Source: JACPHD01 sp964431805
Lineage (GTDB): Bacteria > Patescibacteriota > Patescibacteriia > Patescibacteriales > GWC2-42-12
NCBI GenBank assembly: GCA_964431805.1
Contig: CAYSKV010000007.1
Span: 1-55,988, forward strand
DNA length: 55,988 bases
Direction of reading: 5' to 3'
The translations under genes and the position numbers were made by a program. The notes under the pieces are model-generated. The model saw nothing but the letters and a program-made list of their open reading frames with translations. It was not told the origin of the DNA and did no database searches. Positions 8,621-18,057 of this stretch are shown here, in pieces. Every line of letters starts with the position of its first letter. Positions within the stretch are counted from its first letter, which is position 1.

Positions 8621-8848
8621 ATGCAAAATTTATTTAAACAAATTAAAGCTACAATCGACGGCACAATTATTAATTTTGTCGCTTCAGGCGCGATTTTAAT
8701 AATTGCCGCGGTTTTAATCGTTTGGACAGATTTTTTTCTAAGACTGGTAATAGGCCTTTTAGTTATGGTAGTAGCCTACATGTTTTTTTATTTAGCTTAT
8801 AAGACTTGGCGGTTTAAGAAAGCAATTGAAAAACATCTTAAATTATAA
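8621..8848 (+). CDS. Small two-helix membrane protein
   Basis: A 75-residue protein with two adjacent hydrophobic helices (about residues 18-36 and 38-58) and a basic C-terminal tail. It is too short for a family assignment. It follows the acyltransferase-like gene by about 30 bases and is closed by a strong terminator, so it ends this transcription unit. Confidence 0.65.
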   Translation: MQNLFKQIKATIDGTIINFVASGAILIIAAVLIVWTDFFLRLVIGLLVMVVAYMFFYLAYKTWRFKKAIEKHLKL

Positions 8849-8872
8849 TCAAGTAATTAAATAGCTAATTGC

Positions 8873-8904
8873 CAAGGCGGGATAATTTTCCCGCCTTGAT
8901 TTTT
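8873..8904 (+). terminator. Intrinsic terminator
   Basis: CAAGGCGGG (8873-8881), loop of 8, CCCGCCTTG (8890-8898), then ATTTTT. A G+C-rich 9-bp stem that stands out in this A+T-rich sequence. Confidence 0.9.
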
Positions 8905-8972
8905 AAGCCGATAAATGTTATTATAAAAGTAATAAATTAGCTTAAGTAGGATAAAATTTATAGATAAACAAT

Positions 8973-10625
8973 ATGTCTCCAAATCCAACTATTTCCAAGA
9001 AAGAAGAAGTAATTTTTACGCCCAATGAAAATGTAAAAAAATTATTTCAAATAATCTATCAGGAAAAAAATAAGCCGGAAGAAGACGATGATATGCCGAA
9101 AGTAAAGGTTTCCGAATTAATTTCTCGGTTAGCTTTTTATTATGAAAAAATTCGTAATTCAGTTGATTATAAAGAAGAGTATTTATTAAGAAAAAATTCA
9201 ATTTTAAGAAATTTAAAACGGCAGATTCTAATAGAAGGTTCGTTAAAAACTATTAATGATGAAGAGTTGGCTAAAAGTTTGTTGGTTGAATTAATTAGAG
9301 CTGGTTATTTGCCTAATAATAAGCTGCCGGAAACTAAAATTAGTGAAATTGCCGTTATTATAAGGAAATATTTAGATTTAAGGCTTTATGGTTTATCTAA
9401 GGTTGCTGACGAAAAAGTAAAAGATAAAATTAGCCAATGGGTTTTTAATTTAGCAGCCTCAGAAATAGAAGAAAAATTAAATACGGATCCGGTGATGCAA
9501 ATCGCCATCGGCAATATTTATGAATTATTATCAGGGCAAATTGTTTTGCCTGGCGGCTCGACTTACCAAGCTGACAGGGAAATTCAAATATATCTTAGCA
9601 TCCATCGGATTTTTATAAAGTTTGATAATGACATGTTAGAATTTTTATTGCTTAAATATTACAATGCCAACTGGTATAAGGCGACTGATAAAGAAATAAG
9701 ATATCTAGCCGATCATCTCGAGGCCATGAAATCAGAAATTGAAAAACAGATGAATCATCCTTTAGCGGCGCAATTAAATAAAATTGTTAATCGTTATGCA
9801 GTTTATTTTACAGTTTTAAATGATGTTATAAGCGATAATCCAGTAGGAGTTTATGAGAGCTTTAAGAGCGATCCTAAAGCTTTCCCTCGTCTAGTTAAAA
9901 AATTTACACAAATCAGATATCAGGAAGCTAAGGTAAAATTGCGTCGAGCCGCTGTGAGAAGTATTATTTATATCTTTTTAACAAAAATGGTTTTAGCTTT
10001 TATACTTGAAGTGCCGGTTACTTTATGGTTTGGCGAAATTTTAAATTATACTTCTTTAGCCATAAATATAACTTTTCCGCCATTATTATTATTCGTTATA
10101 GTTTTATTTACGAGAATGCCGTCAGAAGCCAATACGCAAAAAATTGTTCAGGGCGTTGAAGAAGTTGTTTTTAAGGAAAAAGAGCGAAAAGAACCGATAG
10201 TTTTAAGGCAGCCAACCGAGCGCAGCAAAAATTCCACAACCGTTTTTACCTTAGTCTATTCTATTACCTTTTTTATAACCTTCGGTTTAGTAATTTATCT
10301 TTTAGATAAAATTCACTTTACTTTTGTAAGCATTATAATCTTCCTTTTCTTCTTAACTCTAGTTAGTTTTTTTAGTTTAAGAATCAGAAAGGTTGCCAGA
10401 GAGATGTATGTGATTGAAAATAAAGAAAATATTTTTTCTTTTATTATAGATTTTTTCTATGTGCCGATTATCGAAGTTGGTAAATGGCTTAATGAAAAAT
10501 TCTCTAGAATTAATTTTTTCGTTTTCATTTTGGATTTTATTATTGAAGCGCCATTTAAAATTTTCGTTGATATTGCCGAAGAATGGACTAAATACGTAAG
10601 AGAAAGAAAAGAAGAAATAATGTAA
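8973..10625 (+). CDS. Large membrane protein of unknown function
   Basis: A 550-residue protein. Residues 1 to about 325 are soluble, charged and mostly helical. Four hydrophobic segments follow at about 328-355, 360-385, 425-447 and 450-472. The last 80 residues are amphipathic with aromatic patches (FSFIIDFFYVPIIEVGKWL). The layout suggests a helical cytoplasmic domain tethered to a four-helix membrane part. I do not recognise the family. The gene ends 10 bases before rsmI on the same strand. Confidence 0.7.
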   Translation: MSPNPTISKKEEVIFTPNENVKKLFQIIYQEKNKPEEDDDMPKVKVSELISRLAFYYEKIRNSVDYKEEYLLRKNSILRNLKRQILIEGSLKTINDEELAKSLLVELIRAGYLPNNKLPETKISEIAVIIRKYLDLRLYGLSKVADEKVKDKISQWVFNLAASEIEEKLNTDPVMQIAIGNIYELLSGQIVLPGGSTYQADREIQIYLSIHRIFIKFDNDMLEFLLLKYYNANWYKATDKEIRYLADHLEAMKSEIEKQMNHPLAAQLNKIVNRYAVYFTVLNDVISDNPVGVYESFKSDPKAFPRLVKKFTQIRYQEAKVKLRRAAVRSIIYIFLTKMVLAFILEVPVTLWFGEILNYTSLAINITFPPLLLFVIVLFTRMPSEANTQKIVQGVEEVVFKEKERKEPIVLRQPTERSKNSTTVFTLVYSITFFITFGLVIYLLDKIHFTFVSIIIFLFFLTLVSFFSLRIRKVAREMYVIENKENIFSFIIDFFYVPIIEVGKWLNEKFSRINFFVFILDFIIEAPFKIFVDIAEEWTKYVRERKEEIM

Positions 10626-10635
10626 TTATAATAAT

Positions 10636-11364
10636 ATGCCAACTCTATATATCGTCGGCACGCCGATTGGCAATTTAGAAGATATAAGTTTTAGAGCGCT
10701 TCGCATTTTAGGCGAAGTTGATTTTATTTTATGCGAAGATACTCGGGTCACTGGAAAATTGTTAGCGCACTATAATGTAAAAACTCCGACGATTTCTTAT
10801 CATCAACATTCCAGCGAAAGTAAAGTTAAGCAGGTTATTGATTTATTGGCTAATGGAAAAAATTTAGCGCTTGTGTCGGACGCGGGCACGCCCGGGATTT
10901 CCGATCCGGGAGGTAAATTAGTCCAAGCGGTTATTGAAAAATTCGGCGAAGATATTAAAGTTGAATCTGTGCCAGGACCATCGGCCGTGACCGCTTCGCT
11001 TTCCATATCAGGCATGCCAACCGATAAATTTATTTTTATGGGTTTTCCGCCTCATAAAAAAGGCCGACAAACTTTTATTAAACGAGTTTTAGCTAGCGAT
11101 TATCCGGCGATAGTTTACGAATCAAAGCATCGCATCATACATTTTCTTGAAGAGTTAAAAAAAGCGGCTCTAGAAAATGTGGAAATAAATAAAAAGGGAG
11201 AATCAGAAACTAAACCAATAAATTTAACATCAGTTGTGGTTTGCCGCGAACTTTCAAAAATGCACGAAACGGTTTATCGCGGAGAAATTAATAAAATTAT
11301 TGAAAAAATAAAAACTAACGCCAATGATCAAAAGGGGGAGTTTGTGGTCGTAATTGGCAAATAA
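10636..11364 (+). CDS. rsmI: 16S rRNA (cytidine-1402-2'-O)-methyltransferase RsmI
   Basis: A 242-residue SAM-dependent methyltransferase of the tetrapyrrole-methylase fold, which methylates the ribose of C1402 in the decoding centre. The signature VGTPIGNLEDIS is at residues 6-17, followed by CEDTR, SDAGTPGISDPG and VPGPSAV. It is about 40 residues shorter than E. coli RsmI because the small C-terminal domain is missing, which is usual in reduced genomes. Its stop lies one base before the metG ATG, so the two are translationally linked. Confidence 0.96.
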   Translation: MPTLYIVGTPIGNLEDISFRALRILGEVDFILCEDTRVTGKLLAHYNVKTPTISYHQHSSESKVKQVIDLLANGKNLALVSDAGTPGISDPGGKLVQAVIEKFGEDIKVESVPGPSAVTASLSISGMPTDKFIFMGFPPHKKGRQTFIKRVLASDYPAIVYESKHRIIHFLEELKKAALENVEINKKGESETKPINLTSVVVCRELSKMHETVYRGEINKIIEKIKTNANDQKGEFVVVIGK

Positions 11365-11365
11365 T

Positions 11366-12787
11366 ATGTCAAAAAAATTCTATATAACCACACCAATTTT
11401 TTATGTTAATGATTTGCCGCATATCGGTCATACCTATACTACTTTAGCGGCCGATGTTTTAGCGCGTTATCATCGCGAGCTTGGCGATGAAACTTTCTTT
11501 TTGACCGGTACGGACGAACATGGAGCTAAAATTGAAACTAAAGCTAAAGAAATGAAGTTAGAACCGCAAGTTTATACGGATAAAATTGCCACCGCTTTTA
11601 AAGAGGCTTGGAAAGAATTAAATATTTCTAACGATAATTTTTTACGCACAACTGATAAAGATCATATGAAAGCCGTCGGGAAAGCTTTACAATATATGTA
11701 CGATAAAGGCGATATTTATTTAAGCAAATATGAAGGCTTATATTGCCGCGGTTGCGAGCAATATAAAAGCGAACGAGATTTAGTTAATGGCGAATGCCCG
11801 GATCATAAAGTTGCGCCGGAAAAAATGAGCGAAGAATGTTATACTTTTAAATTATCAAAATATCAGGACGAACTTTTAGAAAAAATTAAAAAAGATGAAT
11901 TAAAAATTTTGCCAGCTAATCGTAAAAATGAAATGATAAGTTTTTATGAAAAAGAAGGCTTAGAAGATGTGTCATTTTCCAGAAAAAATGTTAATTGGGG
12001 CATTCCTATCCCGTGGGATAAATCGCATACGGTTTATGTTTGGGCTGATGCTTTTTTAAATTATTTAACCGGTTTAGGCTGGGACGGTTCGGCCGGCAAA
12101 TCGCCAAAATTTTGGCCAGCCTCGGTTGAACTTATGAGCAAAGATATTTTACGCGTTCATACTACTATTTGGCCGGCTATGCTTTTATCTTTAGATTTAC
12201 CGGTGCCAGAAATAATTTTTATTCATGGTTATTTTCAAATTAATGGGCAGAAAATGAGTAAATCTTTAGGTAATGTAATTGCACCGGCTGATTTAATAAA
12301 AAAATATGGGGTTGACGCCACGCGCTATTTAATAATGAGCGCTACGGTTTTTGGCTATGATGGCGATATTAGTTGGGAAAAATTTGATGATAAATATAAC
12401 GCCGATTTAGCTAATGGTTTAGGCAATTTAACGGCGCGAGTTTCTAATTTGATTGAAAAAAATAATTTAGAAGTTAAATTGGAAATTGGTAGTGATAAAA
12501 AATTAAGCCAAGCTTACCAAACGAGCATGCAAGATTTTAAATTTGATGAAGCATTAAAATTGATTTGGCAGAAACTTAGAACGGCTGACGAAGTTTTAAG
12601 CGATAAAAAGCCCTGGAAAATGGAAAATAAAGAAGAAATAAAAAAAGTATTAGAGCCGATAGCAGGCGACATATTAAATGTAGCCGGTTTGTTAAAGCCT
12701 TTTATGCCAACTATGTCAGAAAAAATTATTAAACAATTTAGCGCTAGGCAAATTAAAAAAGGTGAAGCTTTATTCCCGAGAATTTAA
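11366..12787 (+). CDS. metG: Methionyl-tRNA synthetase
   Basis: A 473-residue class I synthetase charging tRNA-Met. The HIGH motif is at residues 19-22 (LPHIGHTYTT), a zinc knuckle follows (CRGCEQYK then CPDH), and KMSKS is near residue 300 (GQKMSKSLGNV). The anticodon-binding helices are present. The C-terminal dimerisation/tRNA-binding domain of the 677-residue E. coli enzyme is absent. The ATG at 11366 gives the conserved KKFYITTPIFYVN start; an in-frame TTG at 11354 overlaps rsmI and is unlikely. Confidence 0.97.
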   Translation: MSKKFYITTPIFYVNDLPHIGHTYTTLAADVLARYHRELGDETFFLTGTDEHGAKIETKAKEMKLEPQVYTDKIATAFKEAWKELNISNDNFLRTTDKDHMKAVGKALQYMYDKGDIYLSKYEGLYCRGCEQYKSERDLVNGECPDHKVAPEKMSEECYTFKLSKYQDELLEKIKKDELKILPANRKNEMISFYEKEGLEDVSFSRKNVNWGIPIPWDKSHTVYVWADAFLNYLTGLGWDGSAGKSPKFWPASVELMSKDILRVHTTIWPAMLLSLDLPVPEIIFIHGYFQINGQKMSKSLGNVIAPADLIKKYGVDATRYLIMSATVFGYDGDISWEKFDDKYNADLANGLGNLTARVSNLIEKNNLEVKLEIGSDKKLSQAYQTSMQDFKFDEALKLIWQKLRTADEVLSDKKPWKMENKEEIKKVLEPIAGDILNVAGLLKPFMPTMSEKIIKQFSARQIKKGEALFPRI

Positions 12788-12809
12788 TTAATAATTTAAA
12801 TAAAAATCT

Positions 12810-14108
12810 ATGAAAAAAACAAAAAAGGTTTTTGTATTAGCGATCATGCTAATAATGTTTTTATTTACGGTAAATTTTGTTGGGGCTACTTATAGCTCTA
12901 ATTCGGACGCGCCTACTAGCGTAGTAAATTCAATTACGGTTTCTGGTAGCGCTAATAAAATTACTTGGACGGTTGATGGCACTTCTTCTCAAGGTTTTAA
13001 AGTGGTTTGGTCAAAAAATCAAAGTCCGGTTTATCCTTGCCGCGCAGGCGATCAATATCATTATTACTCTGATAAAAATACCACAACTGATACTTTAGAT
13101 GCGTTTGATGGTTCGGGTGCTTATTATGTTCGAGTTTGTGAATATTTAGGCGGTAAATGCGGAACATATAGTAATCAAATTACCTTAAATTTATCTTCTG
13201 GCGGTAGTTATAATGGAGTTACATCTATTACGCTTACGGATGAGAATTATGATGGAAAAAATTTAACTTGGAAAGTTGATGGTTATAGCTCCCAAGGTTA
13301 TAAAGTAGTTTGGTCAAAAAATGAACACCCAACTTATCCGACTAGAGAAGGCGATCAGTATCATTATTACTCTGATCCTAATAAATTATCTGATAGCATT
13401 GATGCTTTTTCCGGCGATGGTAAATATTATGTAAGAGTTTGTGAATATTTAGGAGGAAAATGTGGCGTATATAGTAATGAATTGTATGTTCAATTAATAA
13501 AAGATGGTGAGATAGCCAAAATTGAAGAAACAGCGGAAAAATTAAGCAATAATCAACTAGATCAAATTTTAGCCGAGTTAGAAGAACTTCGAAATTTAGT
13601 AAAAGAACAACAAGCCGAGATACAATATTTGGGTAAGTTGGTGAGTGAAATGAGTAAAATTTCTGAAGCCATGCAAACCGCGATAAATAGTTTTATAACA
13701 TACGGCGTAGATGATAATACTAAAAAATTAGGTGCTGGCGAAAGAGCGGCGGTCATTAATTCATATAAAGAAGCTTATGGCGAATTACCCGGGGATGATA
13801 GCGAATTAGCCGATGTAATAAAAATTGCCAACGGTCGCTGGCCAAGTAAAGTTAGTGAAGAAGCTTTAAATGCGGCTAAAGAAAGTTTTATAAAAGTGTA
13901 TGGACGCGATCCTAATATGGAAAATATCCATGATAGCGCGGCCGTTACTATTATGGCTTATGGCTTAAGGCAAAAAGCAACCAACAGAAAATTAATAACT
14001 GAAAGAAATGCTTTAGAAATATTTAATGATATTTTTGAGCATATGCCACAGACAACCGAAGAATGGAATATTTTGCAGGCGATTGCTTATTCTGGCGCTT
14101 CTAGATAG
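12810..14108 (+). CDS. Secreted two-repeat protein with shared C-terminal domain
   Basis: A 432-residue exported protein. Residues 1-27 are a signal peptide. Two similar repeats of about 92 residues follow (about 38-130 and 136-228). Each has VVWSKN, DQYHYYSD and YYVRVCEYLGGKCG, with a Cys pair that could form a disulfide; they look like beta-sandwich modules. A predicted coiled coil spans about 233-290. The last 141 residues (292-432) contain LGAGERAAVINSY, KIANGRWP, IMAYGL and AIAYSGASR. They match the C-terminus of the 1218-residue protein on the minus strand at 45286. The shared domain may attach proteins to the cell surface (inference). Confidence 0.8.
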   Translation: MKKTKKVFVLAIMLIMFLFTVNFVGATYSSNSDAPTSVVNSITVSGSANKITWTVDGTSSQGFKVVWSKNQSPVYPCRAGDQYHYYSDKNTTTDTLDAFDGSGAYYVRVCEYLGGKCGTYSNQITLNLSSGGSYNGVTSITLTDENYDGKNLTWKVDGYSSQGYKVVWSKNEHPTYPTREGDQYHYYSDPNKLSDSIDAFSGDGKYYVRVCEYLGGKCGVYSNELYVQLIKDGEIAKIEETAEKLSNNQLDQILAELEELRNLVKEQQAEIQYLGKLVSEMSKISEAMQTAINSFITYGVDDNTKKLGAGERAAVINSYKEAYGELPGDDSELADVIKIANGRWPSKVSEEALNAAKESFIKVYGRDPNMENIHDSAAVTIMAYGLRQKATNRKLITERNALEIFNDIFEHMPQTTEEWNILQAIAYSGASR

Positions 14109-14136
14109 AAGAAAATTTAATTTTTAATCATAATGT

Positions 14137-14637
14137 ATGGGCATTTTCGACGTGGTATTAATAATTATCATCGCTGGTTTTGTATTTTATGGTTTGTTTT
14201 TTGGCCTGATTAGAACTATTGGCTCGTTAGTTGGTATGGTTGGCGGGCTTTGGTTTACCATGATTTTTTATTTGGATGTTTTTGGTTGGGTAAAAAATTT
14301 GTTTTTTGGTCATGAGTTGGCTGGGAAAATTATTACTTTTTTCATTGTTTTTACGATAATTAATCGGTTAGTTGGTTTGGGTTTTGCTTTACTTGATAAA
14401 GCTTTTGATTTAATTTCTATCATTCCATTTTTAAAAACCATTAATCGTTTAACCGGCGCGGCTTTAGGCTTTATTGAAGGTGGTTTGGTTTTAGGCTTAG
14501 CTTTATTATTTATTTCGCAAACTTCGCTTAGCAGCTGGTTGGTTGGTTCAAAAGTTGCGCCATTTTTAGTTGGCTTTGCTAAAAGTGTCACGCCATTTTT
14601 ACCAGGATTGCTAGATAAAATTAAGGAGATGATTTAA
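14137..14637 (+). CDS. CvpA-family membrane protein
   Basis: A 166-residue protein with four hydrophobic helices and the opening IFDVVLIIIIAGFVFYGLFFGLIRTI. This matches CvpA/colicin V production family proteins (usually 160-180 residues). Helix 3 is followed by PFLKTINRLTGAALGFIEGG, the family's best-conserved block. The molecular role in most bacteria is unknown and involves envelope stress or septation. The start at 14137 was preferred to an ATG four bases earlier in another frame. Confidence 0.85.
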   Translation: MGIFDVVLIIIIAGFVFYGLFFGLIRTIGSLVGMVGGLWFTMIFYLDVFGWVKNLFFGHELAGKIITFFIVFTIINRLVGLGFALLDKAFDLISIIPFLKTINRLTGAALGFIEGGLVLGLALLFISQTSLSSWLVGSKVAPFLVGFAKSVTPFLPGLLDKIKEMI

Positions 14638-14642
14638 GCAGT

Positions 14643-16106
14643 ATGACAAAACAAGAGATTGAAAAAGAAAAACAATTAGTAATTTCTCAGATAAAAAAAT
14701 ATGCTCCACAGCTGGGTTGTTTGTTTGAATTAGATATAAAGTTAAAAGATTTACCTAGCGAATTGTATAATTTTGAAGTTGACGCAGAGCATTTAAAAAG
14801 ACAAAATATTGTAAAAAAAATTATTTTGCATAAAATAAAAAAACTTTTTGGTGAAGATTATAAAGATAAATTAAAAATTAATTTAGATGGAAAGTTAGTT
14901 TTTAATATAGCTGATCATCACCAAGTGCTTAATCATCCTGTTTTAGTATCATCTAATTTTATCGGCGGCGCTGACAAATTTTTTACTAAAAATAAAGCAA
15001 ACGCCTCCATAGTAATTTCTAGCGGAGATGTCCCGCCTAATAATTATTTTAGTAAAAACGGTTTCACTTTTCATAATAAAAAAGTCCCTATTTTTAGTAA
15101 TAGCGAAAGAGAATATTGTTCTTATTACATCGCTAAAAGGAATTTTGATTTTATTAATAAATTAAAAGCGGCTGATAAATGGAAAGAATTTTCAAATACA
15201 GAAAAAGATTTTTTAATAGCTGAATTTGAAAAAATTAAAAGTTATGACTTTTCTAAATGTGAAAATTATCTTGATCAAATTACTATAATTGTAAAAAATT
15301 CCTGGCCATATTTATTTGAAAAAAAATTACGCCCAAACTTATTTGAACTTATTTATATTACTCAAGAAGAAGTAGTTACCGAAGCTTTAATTCAAATATT
15401 GCAAGAAGATAATATTATTAGTCGCAGTTTATTCAATAAAGAATTTAGACAAAATGTTCTAAATAATTTTCGGGGAATCGTGGTGACATGGAAAGAGGAT
15501 GAAGAAAAAGGTACTCATTTTTTTTGGAGAAAATACCCGGGGCGGCCACAATCGCTACGTCTTTATGTTGAAGGAGAAAAATTAATGCCAAAAGATGAAC
15601 GATTTAAAGATTTGGGCGTGCCGCTTGATAAAGATATAATAATTGATTTATTAAAAAAGAAAGAAATATATCCTAGCTTATTTATGATTTTTGGCGTACT
15701 CAATTTTTATGCCGGAGTAAAACCATTAGTAGGTTATGGCTCGGTGACCTATCTCGATCTTATGAAACAAGCCTGGGTTAAAACTCTGGAAAATTCTGAC
15801 TATCAAGATGAAATAAAACTAATTAAAAAAATTGAAACCAACGGTTTAATTGCCGGCTTAGCCGTTTTTTTTAAAAGAATAGATAATAAAATTAAGACTC
15901 TCTACGCTAATGATATTTTTTATGAAGGCGGCATGAAAGAAGAATATATTAGAACTGTATTAAATATGAAATTTAGTGAATTTTTAGGAGTAGTGGCGGT
16001 TGATATGTACGATTATTATGGCCCAAAATATATACCGAAAGAAGGAAGGCTTAAATTTAAATCTAATTTTGACGATTTAGCTTCAATACAATTTGATTGG
16101 CTTTAA
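14643..16106 (+). CDS. Unknown 487-residue protein, first gene of a peptide-ligase-like cassette
   Basis: A soluble, lysine-rich protein without signal peptide or membrane helix. Visible blocks include ADHHQVLNHPVLVSSNFIGG (about 95-115), VISSGDVPPNNYF, VTWKEDEEKGTHFFWRKYPG and FGVLNFYAGVKPLVGYGSV. I do not recognise the family. It starts 5 bases after cvpA. Its stop is followed 2 bases later by the ATG of the broken ATP-grasp gene, so the two look co-translated. The conserved His, Asp and Glu blocks would suit an enzyme, but no catalytic motif can be named. Confidence 0.7.
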   Translation: MTKQEIEKEKQLVISQIKKYAPQLGCLFELDIKLKDLPSELYNFEVDAEHLKRQNIVKKIILHKIKKLFGEDYKDKLKINLDGKLVFNIADHHQVLNHPVLVSSNFIGGADKFFTKNKANASIVISSGDVPPNNYFSKNGFTFHNKKVPIFSNSEREYCSYYIAKRNFDFINKLKAADKWKEFSNTEKDFLIAEFEKIKSYDFSKCENYLDQITIIVKNSWPYLFEKKLRPNLFELIYITQEEVVTEALIQILQEDNIISRSLFNKEFRQNVLNNFRGIVVTWKEDEEKGTHFFWRKYPGRPQSLRLYVEGEKLMPKDERFKDLGVPLDKDIIIDLLKKKEIYPSLFMIFGVLNFYAGVKPLVGYGSVTYLDLMKQAWVKTLENSDYQDEIKLIKKIETNGLIAGLAVFFKRIDNKIKTLYANDIFYEGGMKEEYIRTVLNMKFSEFLGVVAVDMYDYYGPKYIPKEGRLKFKSNFDDLASIQFDWL

Positions 16107-16108
16107 TT

Positions 16109-17046
16109 ATGAGAAGAAAAAAAATAAATTTAGCAGTAATATTTTATGGCAACTTAAAACAGTCGCCGGTTAATCAGTCGCAACTTTTTGATTTAAAGAA
16201 AAATTTGTTTGATTTTAATTTAAAAAATACGATTTTAATAAAACGGGTCATAAAAAATTATTAAATGATTTTAAAAATAAAAAAATAGATGTAGTTCTTA
16301 AAAATTCATATGGGAGAGGACATGAATCAGATCTGGAATCATTTCTAGAGTTAAACAAAATTCCGTATTTCGGCTCAAATGTTAAATCTACATTATTAGG
16401 GACTTCAAAATTATTATCTAAAAAAGTTTTTAAACTATTTAAATTACCTGTCGCCAAAGATGTGTATGTTGATAAAATAATTTGGGAGAAATCAAAAGCA
16501 AAGATTATTAAACAAGTTAAAGAAAAAATTGGTTTTCCTTGTCTAGCTAAAGATATAGAAGGAACAGATAGCCGAGGAATAAGTATTATAAAAAATATTA
16601 AACAATGTCAAGCTATTGTAGAAAAAGTAATATATAAATATAAAGGAATAATCATTGAGCAATATATAAAGGATGCTTATGAAATAACATGTTTTGTTAT
16701 GGGAAATAAAAAATTAATTACTTATGAACCTGTAGGTATAATAAAAAATGAAATGATTATTTCAGGCAAAACAAAAGATGTAGGGATTAATCGGATAAAA
16801 ATTCCAGCCGATTTGCCTAAAAATATAATAAAGGAAGCAAAAAAAATTTCTATGTTAGCTCATAGATCATTGGGCTGTAGAACTTTTTCTAGAGCAGATA
16901 TTTTAGTAAAAAATAAAAAATTATATTTATTAGAAGTTGATGTTCATCCCGGTTTTCGCGCAATTAGCCCGACTTGTCTTAGTGTCAGACATGCAGGGCA
17001 AAGTATGAATCAATTATTTTTAGAATTTTATAAATTAATAAAATAA
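16109..17046 (+). pseudogene. D-Ala-D-Ala-ligase-like ATP-grasp gene with frameshift
   Basis: Reading from the ATG at 16109, the first frame gives about 38 sensible residues ending NLFDFNLK and then drifts to a stop. The +2 frame resumes with KYDFNKTGHKKLL and continues to 17046. Adding one A to the six-A run at 16222-16227 joins the two into a 312-residue protein. Ddl-type features follow: IDVVLKNSYGRG, a central ATP-grasp domain (FPCLAKDIEGTDSRGIS, IIEQYIKDAYEITCFV) and FSRADILV then LLEVDVHPGF. The metal-ligand triad has EVD where Ddl enzymes have EVN. Either a real inactivating deletion or an assembly or homopolymer error. Slippage on the A run could also restore the frame. Confidence 0.75.
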
Positions 17047-17050
17047 ATTT

Positions 17051-18028
17051 ATGGAAAAATCAAAAATATACGAGGGTCCAAAAGCAGATTTTCATGTCGA
17101 TTTAGCGAACCCATGGTTAGTAAAAATTTTGAATAACCCTGAGTTAAAACACGCTGTTGGCAGAGCTAATCAACTAACGCCAGCCAGCTTATCAAAAATG
17201 GATATAATCTTTGCCTCTGTTTACAGGAGGATAAATGACGAACAAAAAGCAATCGCTCAAGAAGGTGATGCCGAGAAGCAAAAATCGGTTAAAAATGATC
17301 ATTTAAAAATAATTGATTATTACAAAACGACAGAAGATTTTAGGGTGATTGAAAAACCGGAGGATTTAAAATTAAAAGAAAAAGATAAAACTAATATTGT
17401 TCTTCATTTAGAGTGTGGGGATATATTAACTGATGTAGACGCAGTTAATGAATTATATGATAAAGGGGTAAGATCAGTAGGGCCTCTTTATAATCATGAT
17501 AATCACATCGGAGGAGGAGCTGGTGGCGATAAAAATCGAGGCTTAACTAATATTGGAAAAGCTCTTATTGATAAAATGATAGAGAAAGGAATGATAATAG
17601 ATACTTCGCATGCAAATAGAAAAACTGCCCAAGATATTTTAGAAAGAGTGCGAGATTATAGTAAGGTTGCTGCTACGCATACTGGCTTTGGTGAGAAAGA
17701 ACGATTTATTACTCCGGAACTGTTAAAAGAAATTTCAAGCAGAGGCGGTGTGGCAGGCTTTACTCCGGCCAAACCATTTTTCCCAACATTAAAAGAATAT
17801 ATTGAGGGATTAAAAAAAGCTAGCGATATTACGGGTTCTGCTGATAATTTAGCGATTGGTACGGATTTCGGTGGTCTCGATAGAGAACATTTGTATGATG
17901 AGTTAGATGAAATTGGCAAACTTTCTATTGTAGCTGACAAATTATCAGAAGACGGTAAATTCAGCGACGAAGAAATTACTAAAATTATGTATGGTAATAT
18001 TGAAAGAGTAGTAAAGGAATTGAAATAA
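17051..18028 (+). CDS. Peptidase M19 (membrane dipeptidase family)
   Basis: A 325-residue zinc dipeptidase of the renal-dipeptidase family. Ligand motifs in order are FHVDLAN (HxD), LHLECGD (bridging Glu), DTSHAN (His), ATHTGF (His) and IGTDFGG (Asp). Bacterial M19 enzymes cleave dipeptides, some with a D-residue at the second position. There is no signal peptide, so it acts in the cytoplasm. It starts 4 bases after the ATP-grasp gene, which suggests a pathway that makes and breaks an unusual dipeptide. Confidence 0.9.
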   Translation: MEKSKIYEGPKADFHVDLANPWLVKILNNPELKHAVGRANQLTPASLSKMDIIFASVYRRINDEQKAIAQEGDAEKQKSVKNDHLKIIDYYKTTEDFRVIEKPEDLKLKEKDKTNIVLHLECGDILTDVDAVNELYDKGVRSVGPLYNHDNHIGGGAGGDKNRGLTNIGKALIDKMIEKGMIIDTSHANRKTAQDILERVRDYSKVAATHTGFGEKERFITPELLKEISSRGGVAGFTPAKPFFPTLKEYIEGLKKASDITGSADNLAIGTDFGGLDREHLYDELDEIGKLSIVADKLSEDGKFSDEEITKIMYGNIERVVKELK

Positions 18029-18057
18029 TATTCTTTTAGCAATATTAATTAAGTAAT

